A stretch of DNA of 18,044 nucleotides, taken from NCBI GenBank assembly GCA_002339265.1, contig DDKG01000244.1:1-18044 (forward strand). Reading direction: 5' to 3'. Position numbers and translations under genes: made by a program. Origin of the DNA: Massilia sp. UBA2604. Lineage in GTDB: Bacteria > Pseudomonadota > Gammaproteobacteria > Burkholderiales > Burkholderiaceae_D. The stretch's first letter is position 1; each line of letters opens with the position of its first letter. This document shows, in pieces, positions 1-6,429 of this stretch. The notes beneath the pieces are model-generated. The model was not told where the DNA came from, made no database searches, and saw only the letters and a list, made by a program, of their open reading frames with translations.

Positions 1-225
1 GCGCTGTGGGACGGCATGCGCGCGCTGCCGCCGGAAACCCTGGGCGACACCCTGCTGCTGGCCAACGACCTGGCGCCCCTGCCCTCGCCCCTGTTCGCAC
101 CGCCCGGCGCCACCACGCCTGCGGCGGCGGCCACCATCGACTTCGTGTTCGGCGAAGGCACGCTCAAGGGCGTGCTGGAAGAGTCGGCAGAGGAAGTGAA
201 AAGCCTGACGTCGGCGCTGCTGTAA
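1..225 (+). CDS. 3' end of an unrecognised protein-coding gene
   Basis: This is an open frame running in from the left edge in frame 1 and ending at TAA (223-225), so only the last 74 residues are visible. The visible part begins ALWDGMRALPPETLGD and ends EEVKSLTSALL. It has a Pro/Ala-rich middle (about residues 30-46) and an acidic, probably helical tail. There is no transmembrane segment and no motif I recognise, so I assign no function. Codon use (G/C at third positions) fits a real gene of this genome. An internal ATG at 16 is in frame, but the frame is open to the edge and the true start probably lies outside the window. The stop is 11 bases before the A-tract of the first small-RNA unit, which is on the opposite strand. 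No plus-strand terminator with a T-run follows. Confidence 0.6.
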   Translation, partial: ALWDGMRALPPETLGDTLLLANDLAPLPSPLFAPPGATTPAAAATIDFVFGEGTLKGVLEESAEEVKSLTSALL

Positions 226-236
226 ACACTGCGCAC

Positions 237-267
237 AAAAAAAACGCCCGCTCGGTGAGGAGCGGGC
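237..267 (-). terminator. Intrinsic terminator of small RNA copy 1
   Basis: The 8-bp stem GCCCGCTC/GAGCGGGC with a 6-nt loop is followed in the minus direction by G and then eight T (244-237). On the plus strand the hairpin has A8 before it and no T-run after it, so it should end minus-strand transcripts only. Confidence 0.75.
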
Positions 268-300
268 CAAGTCCAAAACTAGGGATGTCCTGAAAGAGAC
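237..300 (-). ncRNA. Putative 64-nt small RNA, repeat family copy 1
   Basis: Read on the minus strand, a 32-nt core (300 down to 269; begins GTCTCTTTC, ends TTTTGGACTT) is followed by an 8-bp hairpin (246-253 paired with 260-267, 6-nt loop) and eight T (244-237). The core is identical to those at 3154-3185 and 3316-3347. A stable hairpin plus T-run is the signature of an intrinsic terminator, and it exists only in this orientation. A -10-like box lies 6 bp upstream of the core, which puts the transcription start at or near 300. The predicted RNA has a single-stranded 5' half and a structured 3' end with a U-tail, as in Hfq-type trans-acting sRNAs. Target and function are unknown. It resembles in style the multicopy betaproteobacterial 'toxic small RNA' family that I recall from Rfam; membership is untested. 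Confidence 0.72.
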
Positions 301-338
301 AGGTCCATCTTATGCTTGTGGCGTGGCGCCCTCCGTAC
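301..338 (-). promoter_or_regulatory. Promoter of small RNA copy 1
   Basis: In the minus direction the octamer GTACGGAG (338-331), an 18-bp spacer and TAAGAT (312-307) precede a 6-bp gap to the core at 300. Octamer position, spacer and gap are the same in all three copies. TAAGAT is a 4/6 match to the sigma-70 -10. The octamer sits where a -35 would be but does not resemble TTGACA, so an activator or an alternative sigma factor is possible. Confidence 0.55.
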
Positions 339-499
339 GTTCACGCACACTAAGCGCCACTCTTTTCGCTTCGCACGTTCCCCGCCATTGCCGGCCCAGC
401 CGTGCATTTCCCATCCTCGCTTTCTGCTAAGGTCGTTCCAGCCAGGAGCGCGACAGCAGCGTGCGCGCGCCGGCGTACTTATGCTCTGGAGGAAATCCC

Positions 500-1297
500 A
501 TGCACATCAATCTGAACGACCAGGTGGCGCTCGTGACCGGCGGCGACTCCGGCATCGGCCGCGCCATCTGCATCGCCTTCGCCGCGGCCGGCGCCAAGGT
601 GGTGGTCAACTACAACAGCAGCAAAGAGAAGGCGGACGAGGTCGTGCAAGCCATCGAGGGGGCAGGCGGCCGCGCGCTCGCGGTCCAGTGCGACGTGTCC
701 AGCGAAGACGACGTCGAGCGCCTGTTCGCGCAGACCGACAAGGCCTTCGGCGGCCTCGACATCCTGGTGGCCAATGCCGGCATGCAGAAGGATGCGGGCA
801 TCGCCGACATGTCGCTGGACGACTGGAAAACCGTGCTCGACGTCAACCTGACCGGCCAGTTCCTGTGCGCCCGCGCCGCGATAAAACGCTTTCGTCAACA
901 GGGCAACCGCGGCCGCATGCGCGCCAATGGCGTCGTCCTGTGCATGAGTTCGGTGCACGAGACCATCCCCTGGGCCGGCCACGTCAACTATGCCGCGTCC
1001 AAGGGTGGCATGGGCATGTTCATGCGCTCGCTGGCCCAGGAAGTTGCGCAGGAACGCATCCGCGTCAACGGCATCGCGCCCGGCGCCATTCGCACCCCGA
1101 TCAACGAAGACGCCACCGAGGGAAAAGCCGGCAAGAAGCTGCTCGAGCTGATTCCGTACGGCCGCATCGGCGCTCCCGACGACGTGGCCAATCTCGCGCT
1201 GTTCATGGCATCCGACCTGGCCGACTACATGACCGGCTCCACAGTCTATGTCGACGGCGGCATGTCGCTCTATCCAGGATTCGAAGACAATGGCTGA
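500..1297 (+). CDS. SDR-family oxidoreductase, glucose 1-dehydrogenase-like
   Basis: This is a classical short-chain dehydrogenase of 265 residues. The NAD(P) glycine motif is TGGDSGIG (residues 13-20), the NAG motif is ANAG (91-94), and the catalytic residues are Ser151, Tyr164 and Lys168 with Asn116. The stretches SSVHETIPW, PGAIRTPIN and the tail DGGMSLYPGF closely match Bacillus glucose 1-dehydrogenases (about 261 aa), which oxidise beta-D-glucose to gluconolactone in the cytoplasm. I chose ATG 500 because GGAGG (489-493) stands 6 nt before it; an in-frame ATG at 461 lacks this and would add 13 unrelated residues. The stop overlaps the start of the GH15 gene by 8 bases, which implies translational coupling. 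Glucose released by the GH15 partner would be a natural substrate, but that is inference. The substrate could be another sugar or polyol. No convincing promoter was seen in 301-499. Confidence 0.88.
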   Translation: MHINLNDQVALVTGGDSGIGRAICIAFAAAGAKVVVNYNSSKEKADEVVQAIEGAGGRALAVQCDVSSEDDVERLFAQTDKAFGGLDILVANAGMQKDAGIADMSLDDWKTVLDVNLTGQFLCARAAIKRFRQQGNRGRMRANGVVLCMSSVHETIPWAGHVNYAASKGGMGMFMRSLAQEVAQERIRVNGIAPGAIRTPINEDATEGKAGKKLLELIPYGRIGAPDDVANLALFMASDLADYMTGSTVYVDGGMSLYPGFEDNG

Positions 1298-3110
1298 ACC
1301 GACCGCAACCACGCCGCCGCGCAAGATCGGCGACCACGGCGCCATCGGCAATATGGCGACCATCGCGCTGGTGGCGCTCGACGGCGCCATCGACTTCCTG
1401 TGCTGGCCCGACTTCGGCAGTCCCAGCATCTTCGCCGCACTGCTCGACCCGGAACAGGGCGGCCACTTCACCATCGCGCCGGACTGTGATGACGTGCGCG
1501 TCGTGCAGACCTACGTGCCCGATACCAATGTGCTGCTGACCCAGTGGCTCGGCGAAGACAAGAATGCCCAGGTCATCGATTTCATGGTCGGACCGGAAGA
1601 ACTCGGGCACGGCCCGGTACGCCTGCTGCGGCGGGTGCAGGTGACCACGGGCGAAGTGTGCCTGCGGGTCGACTGCCAGCCCCGCTTCGACTACGCGCGC
1701 CAGCGGCCCGAGGTCAGCGTCCAGCAGGGCCAGGTGCTGTTCACGGCCGCTGGCGCCCCACGCCTGCGCCTGTCGGCGCCGGTCGAGTTCAAGGCCATTG
1801 ACGGCGGGGCCAGCGCCAGCGTGGTGCTGCGCGCCGGCGACGTCATGGACTTCGTGCTCGACGAAGAAGGTAATTCGACCCTCGACTTCGACGCGCGCGA
1901 TGCCCTGCTGAAGGAAGTCGTCAAACGCTGGCAGGACTGGACCGCGCGCTCGACCTACAAGGGCCGCTGGCGCGAGGCGGTCAACCGCTCGGCGCTGGTG
2001 CTCAAGCTGATGACCTCATGCCGCCACGGTTCGATGGTCGCGGCGGCGACCTTCGGCTTGCCCGAGGTGCTGGGCGGTGAGCGCAACTGGGATTACCGCG
2101 CGACCTGGATCCGCGACGCCTCGTTTACCGTGTACGCGCTGATGCGGCTCGGCTACGTCGACGAGGCGAAGGCATTCACCCGCTGGGCTGCCGAACGGCC
2201 GAAACACGATTCCACCGAGAGCCACCTGCGCATCATGTATGCGCTCGACGGCAGCCAGATCGGCGAGGAGATCGAACTCGACCACCTGGCCGGGTACGCG
2301 AATTCCAAACCGGTGCGCATCGGCAATGCCGCCGCGACCCAGCTCCAGCTCGACATCTTTGGCGCCCTGCTCGACGCGATATACCTGAGCAACAAGTATG
2401 GCGAGGCGATCTCGCACGCCGACTGGGTGGGCGTGTGCGAGGTGGTCAACTACGTCTGCGATAACTGGCAGCGTCCCGACATCGGCATCTGGGAAGGCCG
2501 CGAAGCGCCGCGCGAACACCTGCATTCGCAGCTGATGTGCTGGGTGGCGGTCGACCGCGCGGTGCGCCTGGCCAGCAAGCGTTCGCTCAGGGCGCCGTTC
2601 GAGCGCTGGATTGCGGCGCGCAACGACATCTCCCGGTATATCTGGGACACGTTCTGGAACGAGGAGCTTGGCCACTTCGTGCGCAGCAAGGGTTCGCGCG
2701 ACCTGGACGGCGCGCTGCTGATGATGCCGCTGGTGCGCTTCGTCGGCTCGACCGACCCGCAGTGGCTGGCCACGCTGGACGCGATCGGCGAGCAGCTCGG
2801 CGACGATGCGCTGGTGCTGCGCTACGACCGCGACGACGGGCTCGAGGGCGAGGAAGGCGCGTTCGCGGCCTGCTCCTTCTGGTACGTCGAGTGCCTGGCG
2901 CGCGCCGGCCGCATCGACCAGGCCCGCAACAATATGGAAAAGCTGCTCGCCTACGGCAACCACGTCCACCTGTATGCCGAGGAATTCACCAGCAAGGCCG
3001 AGCTGCTCGGGAACTTCCCGCAAGCCTTCACCCACCTGGCCCTGATCAGCGCCGCGACCTATCTCGACCGGGCGCTCGACGGCAAGATCGAGCATCCGTG
3101 GCAGTTATAG
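1290..3110 (+). CDS. Glycoside hydrolase family 15 protein (glucoamylase/trehalase-like)
   Basis: The 606-residue product has the two-part GH15 layout: an N-terminal beta-sandwich (about residues 1-240, starting IGDHGAIGN and DGAIDFLCWPDFGSPS) and a C-terminal alpha/alpha-barrel (about 250-600). The barrel carries RNWDYRATWIRDASF, GIWEGRE and YAEEF. By analogy with fungal glucoamylase, Glu402 (GIWEGR) would be the general acid and Glu564 (AEEF) the general base. No signal peptide is visible, so a cytoplasmic enzyme acting on maltodextrins or trehalose is likely. Family members include glucoamylases, glucodextranases and trehalases, and the sequence alone does not separate these. I chose ATG 1290, which overlaps the SDR stop by 8 bases; the upstream in-frame ATG at 1248 lies within the SDR coding region. 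No plus-strand T-run follows the stop, so transcription probably continues across small RNA copies 2 and 3 to the hairpin at 3438-3474. Confidence 0.9.
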   Translation: MAEPTATTPPRKIGDHGAIGNMATIALVALDGAIDFLCWPDFGSPSIFAALLDPEQGGHFTIAPDCDDVRVVQTYVPDTNVLLTQWLGEDKNAQVIDFMVGPEELGHGPVRLLRRVQVTTGEVCLRVDCQPRFDYARQRPEVSVQQGQVLFTAAGAPRLRLSAPVEFKAIDGGASASVVLRAGDVMDFVLDEEGNSTLDFDARDALLKEVVKRWQDWTARSTYKGRWREAVNRSALVLKLMTSCRHGSMVAAATFGLPEVLGGERNWDYRATWIRDASFTVYALMRLGYVDEAKAFTRWAAERPKHDSTESHLRIMYALDGSQIGEEIELDHLAGYANSKPVRIGNAAATQLQLDIFGALLDAIYLSNKYGEAISHADWVGVCEVVNYVCDNWQRPDIGIWEGREAPREHLHSQLMCWVAVDRAVRLASKRSLRAPFERWIAARNDISRYIWDTFWNEELGHFVRSKGSRDLDGALLMMPLVRFVGSTDPQWLATLDAIGEQLGDDALVLRYDRDDGLEGEEGAFAACSFWYVECLARAGRIDQARNNMEKLLAYGNHVHLYAEEFTSKAELLGNFPQAFTHLALISAATYLDRALDGKIEHPWQL

Positions 3111-3121
3111 AAACTGCAGGC

Positions 3122-3151
3122 AAAAAAAACCCGCGCCGTCGCCGGTGCGGG
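3122..3151 (-). terminator. Intrinsic terminator of small RNA copy 2
   Basis: A G+C-rich hairpin (3130-3151) precedes eight T in the minus direction (3129-3122). The stem has one A-C mismatch when read as minus-strand RNA. It has no T-run on the plus side, so it should not stop GH15 transcription. Confidence 0.72.
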
Positions 3152-3185
3152 TAAAGTCCAAAACTAGGGATGTCCTGAAAGAGAC
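3122..3185 (-). ncRNA. Putative 64-nt small RNA, repeat family copy 2
   Basis: The 32-nt core (3185 down to 3154) is identical to copies 1 and 3. It is followed in the minus direction by a hairpin (3151-3144 with 3137-3130) and eight T (3129-3122). Predicted length is again 64 nt. The stem differs in sequence from the other two. On the minus-strand RNA it has five outer pairs, an A-C mismatch, then three pairs closing a GCGA tetraloop. The transcript ends 12 bases past the GH15 stop codon, tail to tail with that gene. It lies directly downstream of copy 3 in the direction of transcription, with its own promoter between them. Function and targets are unknown. Confidence 0.72.
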
Positions 3186-3223
3186 GAGTCCATCTTATGT
3201 GAGCGGCGCCCCGACCTCGGTGC
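3186..3223 (-). promoter_or_regulatory. Promoter of small RNA copy 2
   Basis: In the minus direction, GCACCGAG (3223-3216), an 18-bp spacer and TAAGAT (3197-3192) are followed by a 6-bp gap to the core at 3185. The -10 box and its flank (CATAAGATGGAC) are identical to copy 1, while the spacer is mostly different, which points to selection on the boxes. Confidence 0.55.
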
Positions 3224-3283
3224 GCCATTTCACATTTAACATGTCTTTTTTACATTCTCACTTCAGGCCAGGAAATGCCGGAC

Positions 3284-3313
3284 AAAAAAAACCCGCTTCG
3301 TTGCGGAAGCGGG
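3284..3313 (-). terminator. Intrinsic terminator of small RNA copy 3
   Basis: A perfect 8-bp stem with a 6-nt loop (3292-3313) is followed in the minus direction by eight T (3291-3284). This is the cleanest of the three small-RNA terminators. Confidence 0.78.
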
Positions 3314-3347
3314 CGAAGTCCAAAACTAGGGATGTCCTGAAAGAGAC
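3284..3347 (-). ncRNA. Putative 64-nt small RNA, repeat family copy 3
   Basis: The 32-nt core (3347 down to 3316) is identical to copies 1 and 2. Next comes a perfect 8-bp hairpin CCCGCTTC/GAAGCGGG (3313-3306 with 3299-3292) and eight T (3291-3284), giving 64 nt. It has its own promoter-like boxes (3354-3385). It sits between the bidirectional hairpin that ends secF and copy 2, so it is the upstream member of a tandem pair. Having its own terminator suggests a separate transcription unit rather than a read-through tail of secF. Function and targets are unknown. Confidence 0.73.
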
Positions 3348-3385
3348 AGCTTCACTATAGGCGCGCCGGATTGGCGACTCCGTGC
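3348..3385 (-). promoter_or_regulatory. Promoter of small RNA copy 3
   Basis: In the minus direction, GCACGGAG (3385-3378), an 18-bp spacer and TATAGT (3359-3354, 5/6 match to the sigma-70 -10) are followed by a 6-bp gap to the core at 3347. The spacing equals that of copies 1 and 2 although the spacer sequence differs. Confidence 0.58.
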
Positions 3386-3437
3386 GCTGCCACACACAAC
3401 ACTGTCAAATTCCCTACGCAACACAATTCACATCAAT

Positions 3438-3474
3438 AAAAATGCCGCCGCGGCAAAGCCGGGGCGGCATTTTT
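3438..3474. terminator. Bidirectional intrinsic terminator downstream of secF
   Basis: The arms AAAAATGCCGCC (3438-3449) and GGCGGCATTTTT (3463-3474) pair perfectly and enclose a smaller CGGC-AAA-GCCG hairpin. A run of T follows the stem on both strands. It lies 17 bases past the secF stop. It should end the minus-strand queA-secF operon and also stop plus-strand transcription arriving from the SDR-GH15 operon. Confidence 0.85.
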
Positions 3475-3491
3475 CATGCAGCGCGAGTAGA

Positions 3492-4514
3492 TCAGACCAC
3501 CGCGCCGTCGGTCTCGTCCTTCTCCTTGATCGGCTTGATCAGGTCTTCGCGCTTGACGCCCAGCCACATGGCCACCGCCGCCGCCACGAACACCGATGAG
3601 TAGACGCCGAACAGGATGCCGATGGCCAGCGCGATCGCGAAGTAGTGCAGCGCATAACCGCCGAAGAACAGCATCGACATCACCATCATCAGGGTCGAAC
3701 CGTGGGTGATGATGGTGCGCGAGATGGTGCTGGTGATCGCATGGTCGATGACTTCCGTCGTCGACATGCGGCGCTGCTTGCGGAACATCTCGCGGATCCG
3801 GTCGAAGATGACGACCGATTCGTTGACCGAATAGCCCAGCACCGCCAGCGTTGCCGCCAGCACGGTCAGCGAGAACTCCCACTGGAAGAAGGCGAAGAAG
3901 CCCAGGATGATGACCACGTCGTGCAGGTTGGCGACCACGGCGGCGACGGCGAATTTCCATTCGAAGCGGATCGCCAGGTAGATCATGATGCCGACGACGA
4001 CCATGATCAGCGCGTTCAGGCCGTTCTGGGCCAGCTCGTCGCCGACCGACGGGCCGACGAACTCGACCCGCTGCAGGCTGATCAGCTCTTCACCCGACGC
4101 CTTGGCGCAGCTGGTGTGGTTGACGACTTCACCCTTGTCGGTCGTGATCTGGCTCTGCTTCGGCGCACCGCCGTCGGCCGCGCAGATGGCATTGAACACG
4201 CGCGTCGAGGTGCCGGCCGCATCAGTGCCTTCCACGATCGGCAGGCGCAGCATGATGTCCTGGGCAGTGCCGAAGCTGGCCACCTCAGGATGCGAATAGC
4301 CCATGCCGCGCAAGGTGTCGCGGATCTTTTCCTGGTTGGCCACATGCGGATAGCGCAGCTCCATCACGGTGCCGCCGGTAAATTCCACCGAGAAGTTCAG
4401 CCCTTTGCTGAACAGGAAGAACACCGCCAGCACGAACGTGATCACCGAGATCGCATTGAGGATCAGGGCGTGGCGCATGAACGGGATGTCCCGTTTGATC
4501 TTGAAAAATTCCAT
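3492..4514 (-). CDS. secF: Protein translocase subunit SecF
   Basis: SecF is an inner-membrane subunit that, with SecD and YajC, uses the proton motive force to help release and pull proteins exported through SecYEG. The 340-residue product shows a first membrane helix (about 15-36), the FTGGT motif (45-49), a periplasmic domain, then five membrane helices (about 165-318) with NLHDVVI (196-202) and GYSVNESVVIFDRIRE (227-242), typical of SecF. The periplasmic part includes a stretch (about 95-140) with Cys111 and Cys136. The gene starts 15 bases after the secD stop; AAGGA overlaps that stop and GAGA stands nearer the ATG. It ends 17 bases before a strong bidirectional terminator, so it is the last gene of the operon. 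Confidence 0.97.
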   Translation of the reverse strand: MEFFKIKRDIPFMRHALILNAISVITFVLAVFFLFSKGLNFSVEFTGGTVMELRYPHVANQEKIRDTLRGMGYSHPEVASFGTAQDIMLRLPIVEGTDAAGTSTRVFNAICAADGGAPKQSQITTDKGEVVNHTSCAKASGEELISLQRVEFVGPSVGDELAQNGLNALIMVVVGIMIYLAIRFEWKFAVAAVVANLHDVVIILGFFAFFQWEFSLTVLAATLAVLGYSVNESVVIFDRIREMFRKQRRMSTTEVIDHAITSTISRTIITHGSTLMMVMSMLFFGGYALHYFAIALAIGILFGVYSSVFVAAAVAMWLGVKREDLIKPIKEKDETDGAVV

Positions 4515-4529
4515 GTCAGTCTCGAGTCC

Positions 4530-6404
4530 TTACTTCTTGGTAGGCGACATGCCCGGCTGCCAGACCGTGCCGATCGAAATCTTGGTCAGCTTCTTCTGGC
4601 GGCCGTACCACAGGTTGGCGAAGCCACGTGCCACGACCACTGCCGAGAACATCGAGGTCAGGATGCCCAGGCAGTGCACCACGGCGAAGCCGCGCACCGG
4701 ACCGGAACCGAAGATCAGCAGCGCCAGGCCGACGATCAGGGTGGTCACGTTGGAGTCGACGATGGTGTCCCAGGCGTGCTTGGAACCGGCCGCGATCGCC
4801 GCTTGCGGCGGCGCGCCGGCGCGCAGCTCTTCGCGGATACGTTCGTTGACCAGCACGTTGGAGTCGATCGCGACGCCCAGCGCCAGCGCGATTGCGGCGA
4901 TGCCCGGCAGGGTCAGGGTAATGCCCAGGATCGACAGCAGGGCCAGCAGGAACAGCACGTTGGCCGCCAGCGCCAGCGCCGAGAACACGCCGAACAGGTG
5001 GTAATAGATGACCATGAAGACCGCGATCGCCACGAAGCCCCAGATGGTCGAATGCAGGCCGCGGTCGATGTTTTCCTGGCCCAGCTGCGGGCCGATCACG
5101 CGTTCTTCGACGAATTCCATCGGCGCCGACAGCGCGCCCGAGCGCAGCAGCAGCGCCAGCTCGTTGGCGTCCTGCGAGGTGCCCATATTGGTGATCTGGA
5201 AGGTCGAACCCAGCTCGGCCTGGATGGTCGGGGCCGACAGCACGTTGTACACGCCCTTCTCTTTCAGCAGGATCGCCATGCGCTTGCCGATATTGTCGCG
5301 GGTGGCCATGCGGATGCGGCGGCCGCCGTCGCCGTTCAGGTCGATCGAGACGGCCGGCTGCTGGTTCTGGTCGAAGCTGGCGGTGGCGCTGGAGATGTAT
5401 TCGCCGGTCAGGATGATGTCGCGCGACAGCACGACCGGGGCGCCGCGGCCTTCGGTGAACAGTTCGGAATTGAGCGGGATGGCGGCCGACAGCTCGGTGC
5501 CCGGGGTCACGGTCGGATCGACCATGCGCATCTCGAGGGTGGCGGTGCGGCCGATGATGTCCTTGGCGCGCGCCACGTCCTGCACGCCCGGCAGCTGGAC
5601 CACGATGCGGTCGGCGCCCTGCTGCTGGATGATCGGCTCGGTGGTGCCCAGCTCGTTGATACGCTTGGACAGGGTCACGATGTTCTGCTTGACGCCTTCT
5701 TCGACGCTGCGTTTGATCGCGTCGGGCTTGAGGCTGACGACCAGCTTCTGGTCGGCGCCGTCGGCGGCGTCGGCGAAGTTCAGCTCGTTCGAGCGCGAGG
5801 TCAGCACATTGCGTGCGGCGGAGCGGGTGGCGGCGTCGCGGAAGCGCACTTCGATGGTGTCACCCACGCGCTCGATGCCGGCATGGCGCACGTTCTCGTC
5901 GCGCAGGTTGCTGCGCACGCTGGCCTGCAGCGCCTTGACCTTGTTCTCGACCACTGCACGGGTATCGACCTGCAGCAGGAAGTGCACGCCGCCGCGCAAG
6001 TCGAGGCCGAGGCTCATCGGACCGGCGCCGATCTTTTGCATCCAGGCCGGGGTATTGGTGACCAGGTTGACGGTCACGATGTAATCGGGATTGGCTGGGT
6101 CGCGGTTCAGTTCGCGCTCCAGGGCCAGCTTGGCCTTGAACTGCTCTTCGGTACCGGCGAAACGCGCGCGCACCGAGGTGGTATGGCCCGTGCCTTCGAG
6201 GCTGACGCCGGTATGGGGAATGCCGGCACGCTTGAGCGCATCCTCGACCAGGGTGGTGGAGGCGCTGGTGATGTTCAGGGTCGAACGGCCCGATGTCACC
6301 TGCAACGCCGGCGTTTCGCCGAAGTAGTTAGGCGCCGTGTACAACGCGCCGAGCAGCAGCGCGATGACGATCATTAGGTATTTCCAGACGGGATAGCGAT
6401 TCAT
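4530..6404 (-). CDS. secD: Protein translocase subunit SecD
   Basis: SecD is the larger inner-membrane partner of SecF, with a big periplasmic region that captures emerging substrates. The 624-residue product (E. coli about 615) begins with an uncleaved membrane helix (about 7-25). Recognisable blocks are LGLDLRGGVHFLLQVD (132-147), GRTATLEMR (285-293), LRSGALSAPMEFVEE (420-434) and the membrane motif ALGVAIDSNVLVNERIREEL (508-527). In the last, Asp514 is the expected counterpart of the proton-path Asp519 of E. coli. Five more membrane helices cover about 450-600. I chose ATG 6404, because it gives the normal SecD N-terminus MNRYPVWKYL; an upstream frame opening at 6449 adds 15 unrelated residues. 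The Shine-Dalgarno is weak. A UUCG-capped hairpin separates it from yajC. Confidence 0.97.
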   Translation of the reverse strand: MNRYPVWKYLMIVIALLLGALYTAPNYFGETPALQVTSGRSTLNITSASTTLVEDALKRAGIPHTGVSLEGTGHTTSVRARFAGTEEQFKAKLALERELNRDPANPDYIVTVNLVTNTPAWMQKIGAGPMSLGLDLRGGVHFLLQVDTRAVVENKVKALQASVRSNLRDENVRHAGIERVGDTIEVRFRDAATRSAARNVLTSRSNELNFADAADGADQKLVVSLKPDAIKRSVEEGVKQNIVTLSKRINELGTTEPIIQQQGADRIVVQLPGVQDVARAKDIIGRTATLEMRMVDPTVTPGTELSAAIPLNSELFTEGRGAPVVLSRDIILTGEYISSATASFDQNQQPAVSIDLNGDGGRRIRMATRDNIGKRMAILLKEKGVYNVLSAPTIQAELGSTFQITNMGTSQDANELALLLRSGALSAPMEFVEERVIGPQLGQENIDRGLHSTIWGFVAIAVFMVIYYHLFGVFSALALAANVLFLLALLSILGITLTLPGIAAIALALGVAIDSNVLVNERIREELRAGAPPQAAIAAGSKHAWDTIVDSNVTTLIVGLALLIFGSGPVRGFAVVHCLGILTSMFSAVVVARGFANLWYGRQKKLTKISIGTVWQPGMSPTKK

Positions 6405-6429
6405 AGTGTTCCGGCGTTCAGGTTGGGCA

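Larger units (their letters stand above)
3111..3491. other. 381-bp gene-free region with tandem small RNA units
   Basis: No credible protein gene lies here. The region holds small RNA copies 2 and 3 with their promoters, all on the minus strand, and a bidirectional terminator next to secF. Short open frames across it repeat the peptide KSKTRDVLKET only because the DNA core is repeated. Confidence 0.7.

Noticed and set aside
316..1539. 407-codon Arg-rich plus-strand frame and 331-codon minus-strand frame over the SDR gene
   Set aside because: Both are shadows of the SDR and GH15 coding sequence; composition is dominated by Arg/Ala/His and no family is recognisable.
237..3347. The repeats as a CRISPR array or insertion-sequence ends
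   Set aside because: Only three copies, spacings of about 2.9 kb and 162 bp, all in one orientation, no spacers of constant length, no transposase, and each copy has terminator and promoter signals.
3145..3360. 71-codon plus-strand frame containing the peptide KSKTRDVLKET twice
   Set aside because: The repeated peptide comes from the repeated small-RNA core read antisense; there is no ribosome binding site, and such frames are likely to be misannotated as small hypothetical proteins.
4476..4500. Partial match to the small-RNA core (GGGATGTCCCG) inside secF
   Set aside because: It is a short quasi-palindrome within the codons for KRDIPF, in sense orientation relative to the small RNA; too short to call a target or a fourth copy.
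3645..6377. 910-codon open frame on the plus strand, antisense to secD and secF
   Set aside because: It is His/Asp/Gln/Arg-rich with no domain and exactly mirrors secD-secF; long antisense frames are common in GC-rich genes.
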